A stretch of DNA of 27,381 nt from Lingula anatina (Eukaryota > Brachiopoda > Lingulata > Lingulida > Lingulidae): contig NW_019773958.1 in NCBI RefSeq assembly GCF_001039355.2, forward strand, positions 72,521 through 99,901, written 5' to 3'. Position 1 is the stretch's first letter. Each line of letters opens with the position of its first letter. The notes beneath the pieces are model-generated. The model was given only the letters and a program-made list of their open reading frames with translations. It ran no database searches and was not told where the DNA came from. The position numbers were made by a program, and so were the translations under genes. Below, piece by piece: positions 19,536-27,189 of the stretch.

Positions 19536-19853
19536 TTTGATTAAAGTCTACACAGACAGACACAAAACTGACATTAGCAAGGAGCTACGAGCAGGTTACT
19601 CACGTTGTGCCGCCATCTTGCTCAATCCAGCAATGACAAACTTATCTATCCAGCTTTTATTAAAATGCATGAATTTGAGTTTGGTTCCAGAGAGTGAATG
19701 AAAAACTTGGTTGCTAGCAGGCGGGTGTTGTGCAGTACTCAGTATCTCAGCTGACTTGAAACATGCATTTGTGTCTTCGCCTCATAAAAGTTCGACCTTG
19801 CAACTGTACCACACATGCTGTTGCGTCTTTACCCTGATGTGCCCTACTGCCTC
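19536..19853 (-). promoter_or_regulatory. 5' UTR/internal promoter region of the L1-like element
   Basis: These 318 bases lie between the upstream target duplication and the ORF1 ATG. LINE 5' UTRs of this type carry an internal promoter. The only recognisable factor site is a YY1-consensus motif 74 bases before the ORF1 ATG. No tandem monomer repeats are present. Confidence 0.6.
19609..19619 (-). promoter_or_regulatory. YY1-consensus motif AAGATGGCGGC
   Basis: On the element's sense strand the sequence reads CAAGATGGCGGC, the full YY1 consensus. Human L1 has a sense-oriented YY1 site (CAAGATGGCCG) at the start of its 5' UTR. Here it lies about 235 bases into the 5' UTR, so function in start-site choice is an inference by analogy. 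Confidence 0.5.
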
Positions 19854-19865
19854 AGTGTTAAATAT
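19854..19865. repeat. Target-site duplication, copy at the L1-like 5' end
   Basis: AGTGTTAAATAT is identical to 13962-13973. On the minus strand it encodes the residues just after FADDTK of the interrupted CR1-like reverse transcriptase. Confidence 0.9.
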
Positions 19866-21080
19866 TTTAGTATCATCTGCAAAAAGGTACACTGTAGATT
19901 CTACAATGTCAGGAAGATCGTTAATAAAAATGACAAACAATAGTAGGCCAATCACCGATCCCTGAGGGATGCCGGACGTCACATCTCTCCATGAAGACGA
20001 AGCTCTGTTTACTGATACGTGTTGAATTCTCCCACTCAAATAGTGCCTTGTCCATTCTAGTGTTTCCTCTCCTATGCCATATGCCTCCAGCTTCTTCAGC
20101 AGTCTCTGGTGAGGCACTGTATCAAAAGCCTTTTGGTAATCCATATAAATACAATCTATTCCGGCTCCATTGTCAATTGCCTCAGTCCATTCGTGCAATA
20201 CTCTTATTAACTGTAGAGCCATAGAACGTCCCGCCATGAATCCATACTGCTTAGTTGAAAACAGTTTATTTCTTGCCATGTGGTCAATGATGCTATCCCT
20301 TTCGGATTTCTCCATCAGCTTACAAACCACAGAAGTAAGACTGACTGGTCTATAGTTCCCAGCAAGTGTTTTATTGCCTTTTTTAAAGATAGCACTTATC
20401 TTCGCTTTCTTCCATTCGTATGGTACTGCTCTTACCTTTAGACTTTTATTGAAGATAATCCCGAGTGGATAAGAAAGTTCTTCTGACAATTCCCTCAGAA
20501 GTCGAGGTTGTATATTATCGATTCCTGGTGATTTACCTGGTCTTAGACTTTTTAAATGTTTAGTGATATCCTCTTGTGAGATATTTATGCCTAATCACTC
20601 AGTGACAATCTCCCTTTTTTCTAAGGATGATATTTCTTCCATAGGTTCCACGGTAAACACGCTGCTAAAGAAGTCTGCTAATATGTTAGCTTTTACTTCA
20701 TTGTCATCAGTCTTGTCTGATTTCGGGTCCTTTGGATCTATACATAGTTCCCCAATACCTTGGAATTTATGTATTGCCATATTCTCTTCGGATTTGTTTT
20801 AGCTTCTGCTGCGAGATTTTGCTCAAAGGATTTCCTGGTTTTCCTAGTAAGCTTAGTGACTTGGTTCCTCACTCTGTTGTACTTCTTTCTTACTTCTGGG
20901 TCTTTAGTGGCAATGGATTTCCTAGATAACACATTCTTCTCTTTAATTTTAAGTAGGGTATCCTTGTCTATTTTTTTTTTTTTTTTTGCTCCACCAATCC
21001 TCACGAGTGGCACATGTTTTTCTTCCAGCTCATAGATTTTTTGACAGAATATTGACCATGTTTCATCGATGGATCCTTAA
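19866..21080 (-). pseudogene. CR1-like LINE, N-terminal part of reverse transcriptase
   Basis: This is the upstream half of the interrupted element. On the minus strand it begins near 21080 in the linker before the RT domain (SIDETWSIFCQKIYELEEKH), so the endonuclease is lost by 5' truncation. It continues through KSPGIDNIQP, NYRPVSLTSVVCKLME, QYGFMAGRS, MDYQKAFDTVPH, SGIPQGSV and VYLFADDTKIF, the ordered palm motifs of a CR1/Jockey-type RT. Damage includes an in-frame TGA at 20592-20594, a frameshift near 20755-20775 and a run of about 16 A near 20971-20987. The SGIPQGSVIGLLLF wording departs from the usual LGPLLF. It joins in frame to 13061-13973 once the L1-like insertion is removed. Its 5' portion is also in the 21983-22657 duplicate. 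Confidence 0.85.
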
Positions 21081-21580
21081 CACTTAATATAGGAAGTTGA
21101 CATAAATGTACTCGCTAAAATGGCATCTTGCATTATAAATTTCACACGTCAGATTTAATTTTTACTCGCATTGGCATGCTAGCAAGTGCGAGTGTCAAAC
21201 TGCGACTGCAAGATATTCTTAGTTCAAACTTCAAACTCCGTATCAGGCACTTTGCTCCTTATTTCGTCTGCACGAGATAACCTCAGCGCAAGGCAGTATT
21301 TGTCAGCTCGAGGCGGCACAAATTTTTTTTTTTCGAGATTTTTTCCACATGAAACGCGCCTTTTCCGACGGTACGATTATAAATTTTTCTAAAAAAAATC
21401 CACACGGTACAATTATTCAGCATCTAACGTACCGATGGGAATTTTTTGGCAAGCATATAATTTGTCATTTTTTGATTATAAAGAGAAAGTCAAGTTCGAT
21501 GATAATGCATTTTAAATACCGGGGAGAAGCCCTGGCTTCAGTGCTCTCTGCTGCTCTCTTGAGAAAGTAGGTCACACATT
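20904..21580. repeat. Direct duplication, copy 1 (677 bp)
   Basis: This segment recurs at 21983-22657 with roughly 97 % identity. It contains the 5' edge of the CR1-like remnant and about 500 bp of flanking DNA, including a TCGAGnCGGCACAAATTTTTT block and ACGGTACGATTATAAATTTT. Differences cluster near 21255-21345. Confidence 0.9.
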
Positions 21581-21982
21581 GATACATAAAAGTCTCCAAT
21601 TTTCTAGCATCCTTACGACGTACATGCATTTGTATTTGCTAGTGCATATTTATTTCATCTTTTTAAAGCAAGTGTATAGTCATTATTGGAACTTACTTTA
21701 TCGTTTTGAACTCAAAATATCCACGCTGTTTGACAAATGACAGAACAGTGAGAACTGCTCAAAAATTTCCCCTATGCTCCTCGCCACTCCCCCGCTTTGT
21801 CTCGTTTTGGGTAGGTTGTTTAGGTTAGCAGTTTATTTCGATAAATGAGGCTACACTGCAAATAAACTCACNCAGTAAGTTGTCATAAATCGCCAAAATG
21901 GCGACTTGCACCATAATTTTCACTCGCCAGATTTAATTTTAACTCGCATTGGCGAGCTGGCGAGTGCGAGTGTCAAACGCTG
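21581..21982. other. Spacer between duplicates with TGGCGA-rich repeat and an N
   Basis: This is AT-rich unique sequence, then an N at 21872, then a repeat (21886-21980) rich in TGGCGA/TCGCCA, such as GGCGAGCTGGCGAGTGCGAG. A related version lies inside both duplicates (21110-21200, 22190-22275). The junction with duplicate 2 falls right after GTGCGAGTGTCAAAC, which is also shared with duplicate 1. Confidence 0.55.
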
Positions 21983-22657
21983 TTAGTGGAAATGGATTTC
22001 CTAGATAACACATTCTTCTCTTTAATTTTAAGTAGGGTATCCTTGTCTATTTTTTTTTTTTTTTTTGCTCCACCAATCCTCACGAGTGGTACATGTTTTT
22101 CTTCCAGCTCATAGATTTTTTGACAGAATATTGACCATGTTTCATCGATGGATCCTTAACACTTAATATAGGAAGTTGACATAAATGTACTCGCTAAAAT
22201 GGCATCTTGCATTATAAATTTCACACGTCAGATTTAATTTTTACTCGCATTGGCATGCTAGCAAGTGCGAGTGGCAAACTGCGACTGCAAGATATTCTTA
22301 GTTCAAACTTCAAACTCCGTATCAGGCACTTTGCTTCTTTTCTCGTCTGCACGAGATAACCTCAGCGCAAGGCAGGAAAGTCAGCTCGAGGCGGCACAAA
22401 TTTTTTTTTTCGAGATTTTTTCCACCGGGAACGCGCCTTTTCCGACGGTACGATTATAAATTTTTCTAAAAAAAATCCACACGGTACAATTATTCAGCAT
22501 CTAACGTACCGATGGGAATTTTTTGGCAAGCATATAATTTGTCATTTTTTGATTATAAAGAGAAAGTCAAGTTCGATGACAATGCATTTCAAATACCGGG
22601 GAGAAGCCCTGGCTTCAGTGCTCTCTGCTGCTCTCTTGAGAAAGTAGGTCACACATT
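21983..22657. repeat. Direct duplication, copy 2 (675 bp)
   Basis: This is the second copy of 20904-21580. The match starts at TTAGTGG and ends at CACACATT, after which the two copies diverge completely. The period is about 1,079 bp. Confidence 0.9.
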
Positions 22658-22664
22658 CCCAGCA

Positions 22665-22880
22665 GGCACACAACGTTGATTCAACGTTGACTCAACGTTG
22701 ATTCTCAACGTTGAATCAACGTTGAATTTATGTTTGAAAACGGAAGTTTGTGTCAACGTTGAAAAGTCAACGTTGAATCAACGTTGGCAATTCAACGTTG
22801 TTTCAACATTAGAAATATCAATTAACGTTGATTATATGTTGATTTAGCATCGATTATATCTTGATTTAACATCAAATAAA
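22665..22880. repeat. Array of TCAACGTTGA palindromes
   Basis: After CCCAGCAGGCACA there are nine AACGTT cores within about 130 bases, mostly as the 10 bp palindrome TCAACGTTGA, plus one further core near 22824. They decay into TTGATTTA-like units. It starts exactly where duplicate 2 ends. Similar CAACGTTGA arrays are, from memory, frequent in marine animal and fish genomes as parts of DNA transposons; I cannot name the family. Confidence 0.8.
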
Positions 22881-23097
22881 AGTTGAGACAAATAGCATTT
22901 TCAATGTCTTTATTTTGTCACTGCATAAAAGGAAAAATGCTGCTAATTTAAGTAGTTAAAATATACATAGTTTACAACATAGCAATAATAAATAAAAAAC
23001 TAAGAACAACACTTTTTTTTTTACAAAACAAAGCTGCACATCGAATCTGAACTAACACAAAAATTGTAATTAATTATGCATGTACATGGTGGGGGGG
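22881..23097. other. AT-rich spacer ending at an N
   Basis: No gene was seen. A poly-G run and an N (23098) directly precede the R1 copy, so the join may be imperfect. Confidence 0.4.
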
Positions 23098-23098
23098 N

Positions 23099-23589
23099 TT
23101 ACAGAACTGATGAATATTCATAATACGCAGGTCAAGTTCGAAAATTGGCTTGATTGGACTTTTTTTACAAATTTAAAGTTATGCTGTTTTTTTCCATTAT
23201 TCAGCATATATGCAACACTGATAACGCATTTTAAGGAAAACCAATCAGCCTTTTCCTTGAAACTTACAGGAGTGATCAGTCTGACTAATATACAGATCAA
23301 GTTTGAAAATAAGCTTGATCAGTTAAGTTTTGATGAAGTTATTAGCCTTTTTGTATATAAGTGGTTTTTCTTCAGATTCAATTCTTAGGCATGTTAACAG
23401 TCTCATTATTTAACTAATAAGATACATAAAAGTGTTTGTTTGACATTTCCTGTATCTTTATAACATTGTTAGTTGATTTTGTTAAAAAGTTGGTAAACTT
23501 GTTATCTTGTATTGTGTAATAAAGTGTCCAAAATGGAAATAAACACATATCATTGCAGATTGTCAGATTCAATCATCCACTATGTTCAG
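23099..23589 (+). repeat. R1 interspersed repeat, copy 3, left part
   Basis: It aligns in order with 12290-12730: TTACAGAACTGATGAATATTCATAATACGCAGGTCAAGTTCGAAAAT-type units, CAGCATATATGCAACACTG, GGCATGTTAACAGTCTCATT, TGTAATAAAGTGTC and finally TATGTTCAG, where a MITE interrupts. The alignment resumes at 24004. Confidence 0.85.
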
Positions 23590-24003
23590 GGGCCGGTTTC
23601 ACAAAGCAGTAGTTAGTTAGCGATCGGTAGTTAGCCTCTCGCTAGTTAAAGTGCCGTTTCACGAATCAGTCGCTAGTTCTCTCACTCGTTATTGTCTCGT
23701 TGTTGCCTTGGATATTTAACGACTGGTCAGACCAGTCGCTAACTCTAGAGTTTCATCGTACGCATGCGTAATGAGTGAAAGAAAAAGGTTGCTTAGTTAC
23801 CGTTGTCTGTCGTTTGTCTTTGTATCCAATATGGCGGCTACTTTTCTTGCTATCCGTACCGCCAGAACTTAACGAGACCGAACTTAACGACTGAACTTAG
23901 CGATGAGTTAACGACTGCTTTGTAAAACACCCCTCGAAAATCGCTAAGTTTGCTCGTTAGCGAGGTAGTTCAGTAGTTCACTACTGCTTTGTGAAACCGG
24001 CCC
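23590..24003. mobile_element. 414 bp Harbinger-like MITE
   Basis: The terminal inverted repeats are at least 23 bp and essentially perfect (GGGCCGGTTTCACAAAGCAG... against its complement at the right). The MITE is flanked by CAG (23587-23589) and CTG (24004-24006). The related R1 copy at 12721-12737 reads TATGTTCAGAATCTCAG without the insertion, which fixes the borders and a 3 bp CWG target. The 3 bp CWG duplication is reported for some PIF/Harbinger elements. The interior repeats motifs from the ends (TAGTTAGCGA, GTTTCACnAAnCAGT, CTTAACGA) and includes ATGGCGGCTAC. There is no coding capacity. Confidence 0.85.
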
Positions 24004-24004
24004 C

Positions 24005-24260
24005 TGAATCTCAGGATGGAGGAAATTGGACATTTAACACTGTTCTATTGATATTTTCCCATCTCATCAATTTTATTAGTTGATCTAATAAAAATGGCAG
24101 TAAAACGTTTATTTTGTTTTATGTTAAAAATGTGTTAAAAATGGAAATAAACCCATTGCAGAACTTTGTTTACATTTTGGCATTTTCAAGATGTGACTTT
24201 GAAGTTCCATGTGCCTGAAGCCTTATGCTTGCTACACATTTTACTTACATTGGTATTACC
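24005..24260. repeat. 256 bp direct duplication, copy 1
   Basis: It is identical to 24262-24517 except for one G/A difference seen at the tenth-twelfth base (CAGGATGG against CAGAATGG). It begins exactly at the MITE's right border and ends at an N. Confidence 0.9.
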
Positions 24261-24261
24261 N

Positions 24262-24517
24262 TGAATCTCAGAATGGAGGAAATTGGACATTTAACACTGT
24301 TCTATTGATATTTTCCCATCTCATCAATTTTATTAGTTGATCTAATAAAAATGGCAGTAAAACGTTTATTTTGTTTTATGTTAAAAATGTGTTAAAAATG
24401 GAAATAAACCCATTGCAGAACTTTGTTTACATTTTGGCATTTTCAAGATGTGACTTTGAAGTTCCATGTGCCTGAAGCCTTATGCTTGCTACACATTTTA
24501 CTTACATTGGTATTACC
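24262..24517. repeat. 256 bp direct duplication, copy 2
   Basis: This is the second copy, placed directly after the N at 24261 and continuing without a break into unique R1 sequence. It looks like two overlapping contig ends or haplotypes set side by side. Confidence 0.9.
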
Positions 24518-24694
24518 TGTTAAGCATAATTAAAATTTGATGTTGAATTCGCAGTTAAGCATAATGTACTTTTGCACCAGATTTGACAGTAACCTATTTT
24601 GTGCATTGTTATTTCCTGCTTTTTGTCTGTACATTTGACAGCTTTGCTGCCTTGTTTGGTTTTCCATACGAATCGCTTACTCCAGCTGGTGGTA

Positions 24695-24715
24695 CAATAC
24701 CCGGAGGCGGTATTG
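24695..24715. other. Small hairpin CAATACC/GGTATTG
   Basis: Seven-base arms around a GC-rich 7-base centre (CGGAGGC) stand out in AT-rich R1 sequence. It is too small for a functional claim. Confidence 0.3.
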
Positions 24716-24985
24716 CCTCTCTGATCCACTAGTTGGATTATTGTATTTTATTGAATTTATGCAATTTTTCGTGAAATTCTCATTTTGGCATTTTGAAAGT
24801 GTGAACTTGAACTCTCATGGGCCTGAAGCCTTATACTTGTTACATATTTTGCTGACTGGTATTACCTGTTGAGCATAATTTCAATTTGATGTCAAGCATA
24901 ATGTATTATTTCAGCAGAATTGACTGTGGCCTATTTGTGGACTGTTATTTTCTGCTTTTTGTCTATACAGCTTTGCTGACTGCTT

Positions 24986-25920
24986 CATTGATTTATTTTA
25001 ATATTCAGCACATTCAAAAGAAAAAAGGCAGTTTGGAAAGATGAGTGTAACGCATTTCCTATCATGATGGCAATTTGTCTAACTTTGGCTTTTAAGAAGC
25101 CATCCCAGGTTTCATGCTTTGAAATCTAGATGAAGACTGTGCAGGTGTAATAATTACTGTATACAGGATGAAGAGACTACTTGCAATGCCATTATATATA
25201 TTAAAATAGCAATTTTCCTTAACAATATTATTGTTATGTGGTTTTTCATTGTGATATGTGATATCATATATCTTGAGAAATTATTTCGAGTAGGTGAGCC
25301 CATACCATATAAATTTGGCAGAGTAAGACACCTGACTTGATAAACAAACTTTTTTTTTTTGCACTCTTGGTGAGATTAAACACTGTTTTTATTCTGTCAA
25401 GGATCTAACGTAAAGACCATGAATATTATCAAACAGTTCTGCAGCAAGCCTCATATCTGTAAAATTAGAAGAGATAAAGCAATAGTGTGTTGAATTTTAA
25501 AAAGAAATCATTCATAAGTTTGATGCATTTTAATGTTTTTAGTTTATTTTTAAATGATACTGCTAATTCATAAAAAATGAATATTTGTAAATTCATATTC
25601 ACAAAGGAACCTCTGGACTTCTACAGATTTTCTAAATTGTCTACATTATTTGGCATTTATTGTCATCTGTAATCAGGGAGAGACCTGGATGAAAGTCAGT
25701 TGAAATCACACAAATTATTAAAAGCCAGCATTGTAATTGAGTCATTAGTTCACTTATTGAAATTACTTATTTGCAATTTAAAGCCAGCAGCAGCAATTGT
25801 TATTTTTGATGCCTTACTTTCTTTTTTGTTGAATTAGATTCCTTAGAAATACTTATTTTCAACCATTGCTTCAGCCTTTAAAAACCATATTTAAGTAACA
25901 CTACTGTCTTTCTTTTCCAG
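24986..25920. other. Intron or upstream sequence of the cyclophilin gene
   Basis: This is AT-rich DNA without another exon I can identify. It ends in a pyrimidine-rich tract CTGTCTTTCTTTTCCAG, a strong 3' splice site. Confidence 0.55.
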
Positions 25921-25995
25921 ATGGGAGAATCATTTGTGAGCTATTTTCAGACATTGTACCTAAGACATGTGAAAACTTTAAGGCACTCTGTACAG
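25921..25995 (+). CDS. Internal exon of a cyclophilin-type peptidyl-prolyl cis-trans isomerase
   Basis: This is a 75-base exon with canonical borders: CTTTTCCAG before it and CAG|GTAATT after it. It starts in the last two bases of a codon and ends one base into the next, giving 24 full codons. The peptide contains [15 protein letters not shown] then CENFKALCT, the conserved start of the cyclophilin fold (strand 1-2, then helix 1 with P-K-T-x-E-N-F-x-x-L-C-T-G). Cyclophilins isomerise X-Pro bonds. The catalytic Arg of the FHR motif is in a later exon, outside or unseen. The C-E-N-F wording suits the PPID (Cyp40)-like or PPIG/NKTR-like large cyclophilins better than PPIA, but one exon cannot settle it. 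Neighbouring exons were not found: the downstream intron exceeds 1.3 kb and upstream exons are not visible. Confidence 0.9.
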
Positions 25996-26528
25996 GTAAT
26001 TGCCTCTTGAATTTGAGGTCTTACTCATGAAATTACTTTTTTGTGTGTGAAATTGAAGTTTACTATCTTTGAAGGTGAAGGTCCAGTTATATGTGAAATG
26101 AACAAAAGATGTAATTGACAAAAAAGTTTGGATAATGATCACTCTGTCTGTCCTCTTTGTCACCATTGACATATGACACATTTGAGCTATAGCTACCAAA
26201 CAAATTTTCTTTTTAAGGCCGGTGATAGGGTTAAATACGCTTAAAATCATGTTTTTGAGTTTTTTGTGTGTTTATATTAATCAAAAAAGTATCTAACGTT
26301 GGATGTAATAATTTTTATGAATTTGCATCGCAAAATGTGTCTTTTGATGAGTTTTTCAACCGGCACGCGCCCCAGTCAGGCTGACAACTAAGCCACGCCT
26401 CTGTTACTAAGGGCCGTTGCCATGAGGGGGTCGGAGCACAGTTAATGAGTTATAAGCCGATTACGTGTGCGGTAATAGGTCATAAGTCTTACATATGCTT
26501 AGCAGCGAAGAAGTCTAGCTAGTACACT
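25996..26528 (+). other. Intron of the cyclophilin gene; less AT-rich patch near 26350-26480
   Basis: It opens with GTAATT. A GC-richer stretch around 26350-26480 (CCGGCACGCGCC, AGCCACGCCTC) precedes the short open frame at 26529 and could be a promoter or an older insertion. Nothing else was recognised. Confidence 0.4.
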
Positions 26529-26651
26529 ATGGGGAAGAGAAAAGTTCGTGTTAAAAGTCCCTTTCCAGAGGAAAGAAGGAAAATTTTGAGAGTAAGGCCT
26601 ATGCGTGGCGGTTGGGGAAAACCGGCCCTATTTGTTCAGTCGGATAACTGA
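26529..26651 (+). CDS. Short basic open frame, possible first exon, unidentified
   Basis: ATG opens a 40-codon frame rich in Lys/Arg and Pro (begins MGKRKVRVKSPFPEERRKIL). A donor-like GA|GTAAGG at 26591/26592 could end a 63-base phase-0 exon. About 200 bases on, a 60-base phase-0 block (26798-26857) lies between ATATATCAG and AAG|GTAAAT, reading RAYLRHVTKPEMIVGRRLQK. Together these look exon-like, but I recognise no family and the reading is unsupported by homology. Alternatively it is a remnant of a transposon-encoded gene inside the cyclophilin intron. Confidence 0.25.
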   Translation: MGKRKVRVKSPFPEERRKILRVRPMRGGWGKPALFVQSDN

Positions 26652-26906
26652 TTTCTGTATACCTAATAAATGGGTGAAAGAGTTAATCGAATCGCCTAAA
26701 TTAATTGACAAATGAAAGAAAAATCGATAAATAAATTTAAAAAAACGCTGAAAAGGATACTTTTAGCCTAGCTCTTAATTTTTGCGATATATATCAGCGA
26801 GCGTATCTGCGACACGTTACGAAACCGGAAATGATTGTTGGTCGCCGTTTGCAAAAGGTAAATCTAATGTTGACAAAATAAAATTTATTCTCCAAGATAT
26901 GATATC

Positions 26907-27149
26907 ATGGAGCTTGAGAGACACGCGAAAAATTGTGATGTGAATGGCCAAACGAGAGAAATCCAAGCAAGGGTTGACAGCATGATTAAAATAATAAAAA
27001 TAAAAACGCATGTTAGCGGCTTTGCATTTTGCGATGTTTGGAGAAAAACAATTTCAAAAGCACTGATCAAGCGAGAAGAAAAAGTTCAAAATGTTTCCAA
27101 AAATACAAATCACAAAAAGACCCCGAAAATAGTCAAGACTAGCAGGTAA
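26907..27149 (+). CDS. 80-codon open frame, possible last exon, unidentified
   Basis: A plus-strand frame from ATG at 26907 (or from CTT at 26913 if an AG acceptor there is used) to a stop at 27147-27149. It contains HAKNCDV, FAFCDVWRKTIS and a Lys-rich end (NTNHKKTPKIVKTSR). AATAAA at 27184-27189 follows within 40 bases and could be its polyadenylation signal. Whether it belongs with the short frame at 26529 is a guess; the intervening phase does not match at the most obvious acceptor. Confidence 0.25.
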   Translation: MELERHAKNCDVNGQTREIQARVDSMIKIIKIKTHVSGFAFCDVWRKTISKALIKREEKVQNVSKNTNHKKTPKIVKTSR

Positions 27150-27183
27150 AAAGCAAATAGGGTCTAAGTGTCATGTGTGTAAA

Positions 27184-27189
27184 AATAAA
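27184..27189 (+). promoter_or_regulatory. AATAAA polyadenylation-signal-like hexamer
   Basis: AATAAA lies 35 bases after the stop of the 26907-27149 frame. The hexamer is common in AT-rich DNA, so this is weak evidence. Confidence 0.25.

Larger units (their letters stand above)
13974..19853 (-). mobile_element. Full-length L1/Tx1-group non-LTR retrotransposon
   Basis: This is a 5,880 bp element read on the minus strand: 5' UTR 19853-19536 (318 bp), ORF1 19535-18627, inter-ORF 18626-18028 (599 bp), ORF2 18027-14230 and 3' UTR 14229-13974. The tail is a run of A then TA-rich sequence. It is flanked by a 12 bp direct duplication and sits inside a CR1-like LINE in the same orientation. Both ORFs are uninterrupted, with endonuclease, reverse transcriptase and zinc knuckle residues present. 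The TSD is exact, implying a recent insertion. The clade assignment rests on the ORF2 architecture (APE endonuclease, RT, CCHC-like knuckle, no RNase H) and the coiled-coil/RRM-like ORF1. Present-day activity cannot be judged. Confidence 0.9.
24004..24985 (+). repeat. R1 interspersed repeat, copy 3, right part with internal duplications
   Basis: It continues the alignment to 12731-12975 (GGAGnAAATTGGACATT, GGAAATAAACCCATT, CATTTTGGCATTTTCAAG). It contains a 256 bp near-identical duplication, then a further diverged repeat of the GGCATTTT...CCTGAAGCCTTAT...GGTATTACCTGTT-AGCATAAT part at about 24780-24980. The end of R1 is not sharply defined. Confidence 0.75.

Noticed and set aside
13962-19865. 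LTR retrotransposon or endogenous retrovirus between the direct repeats
   Set aside because: The direct repeat is only 12 bp, there is no protease, integrase or RNase H, and the ORFs are L1-like.
19711-21035. Plus-strand open frames opposite the CR1-like RT remnant
   Set aside because: The minus strand carries the ordered RT motifs; these are complementary shadows.
22665-22880. AACGTT array as a CRISPR
   Set aside because: Units are 10 bp, palindromic and irregularly spaced with no unique spacers of constant length, in an animal-type genome.
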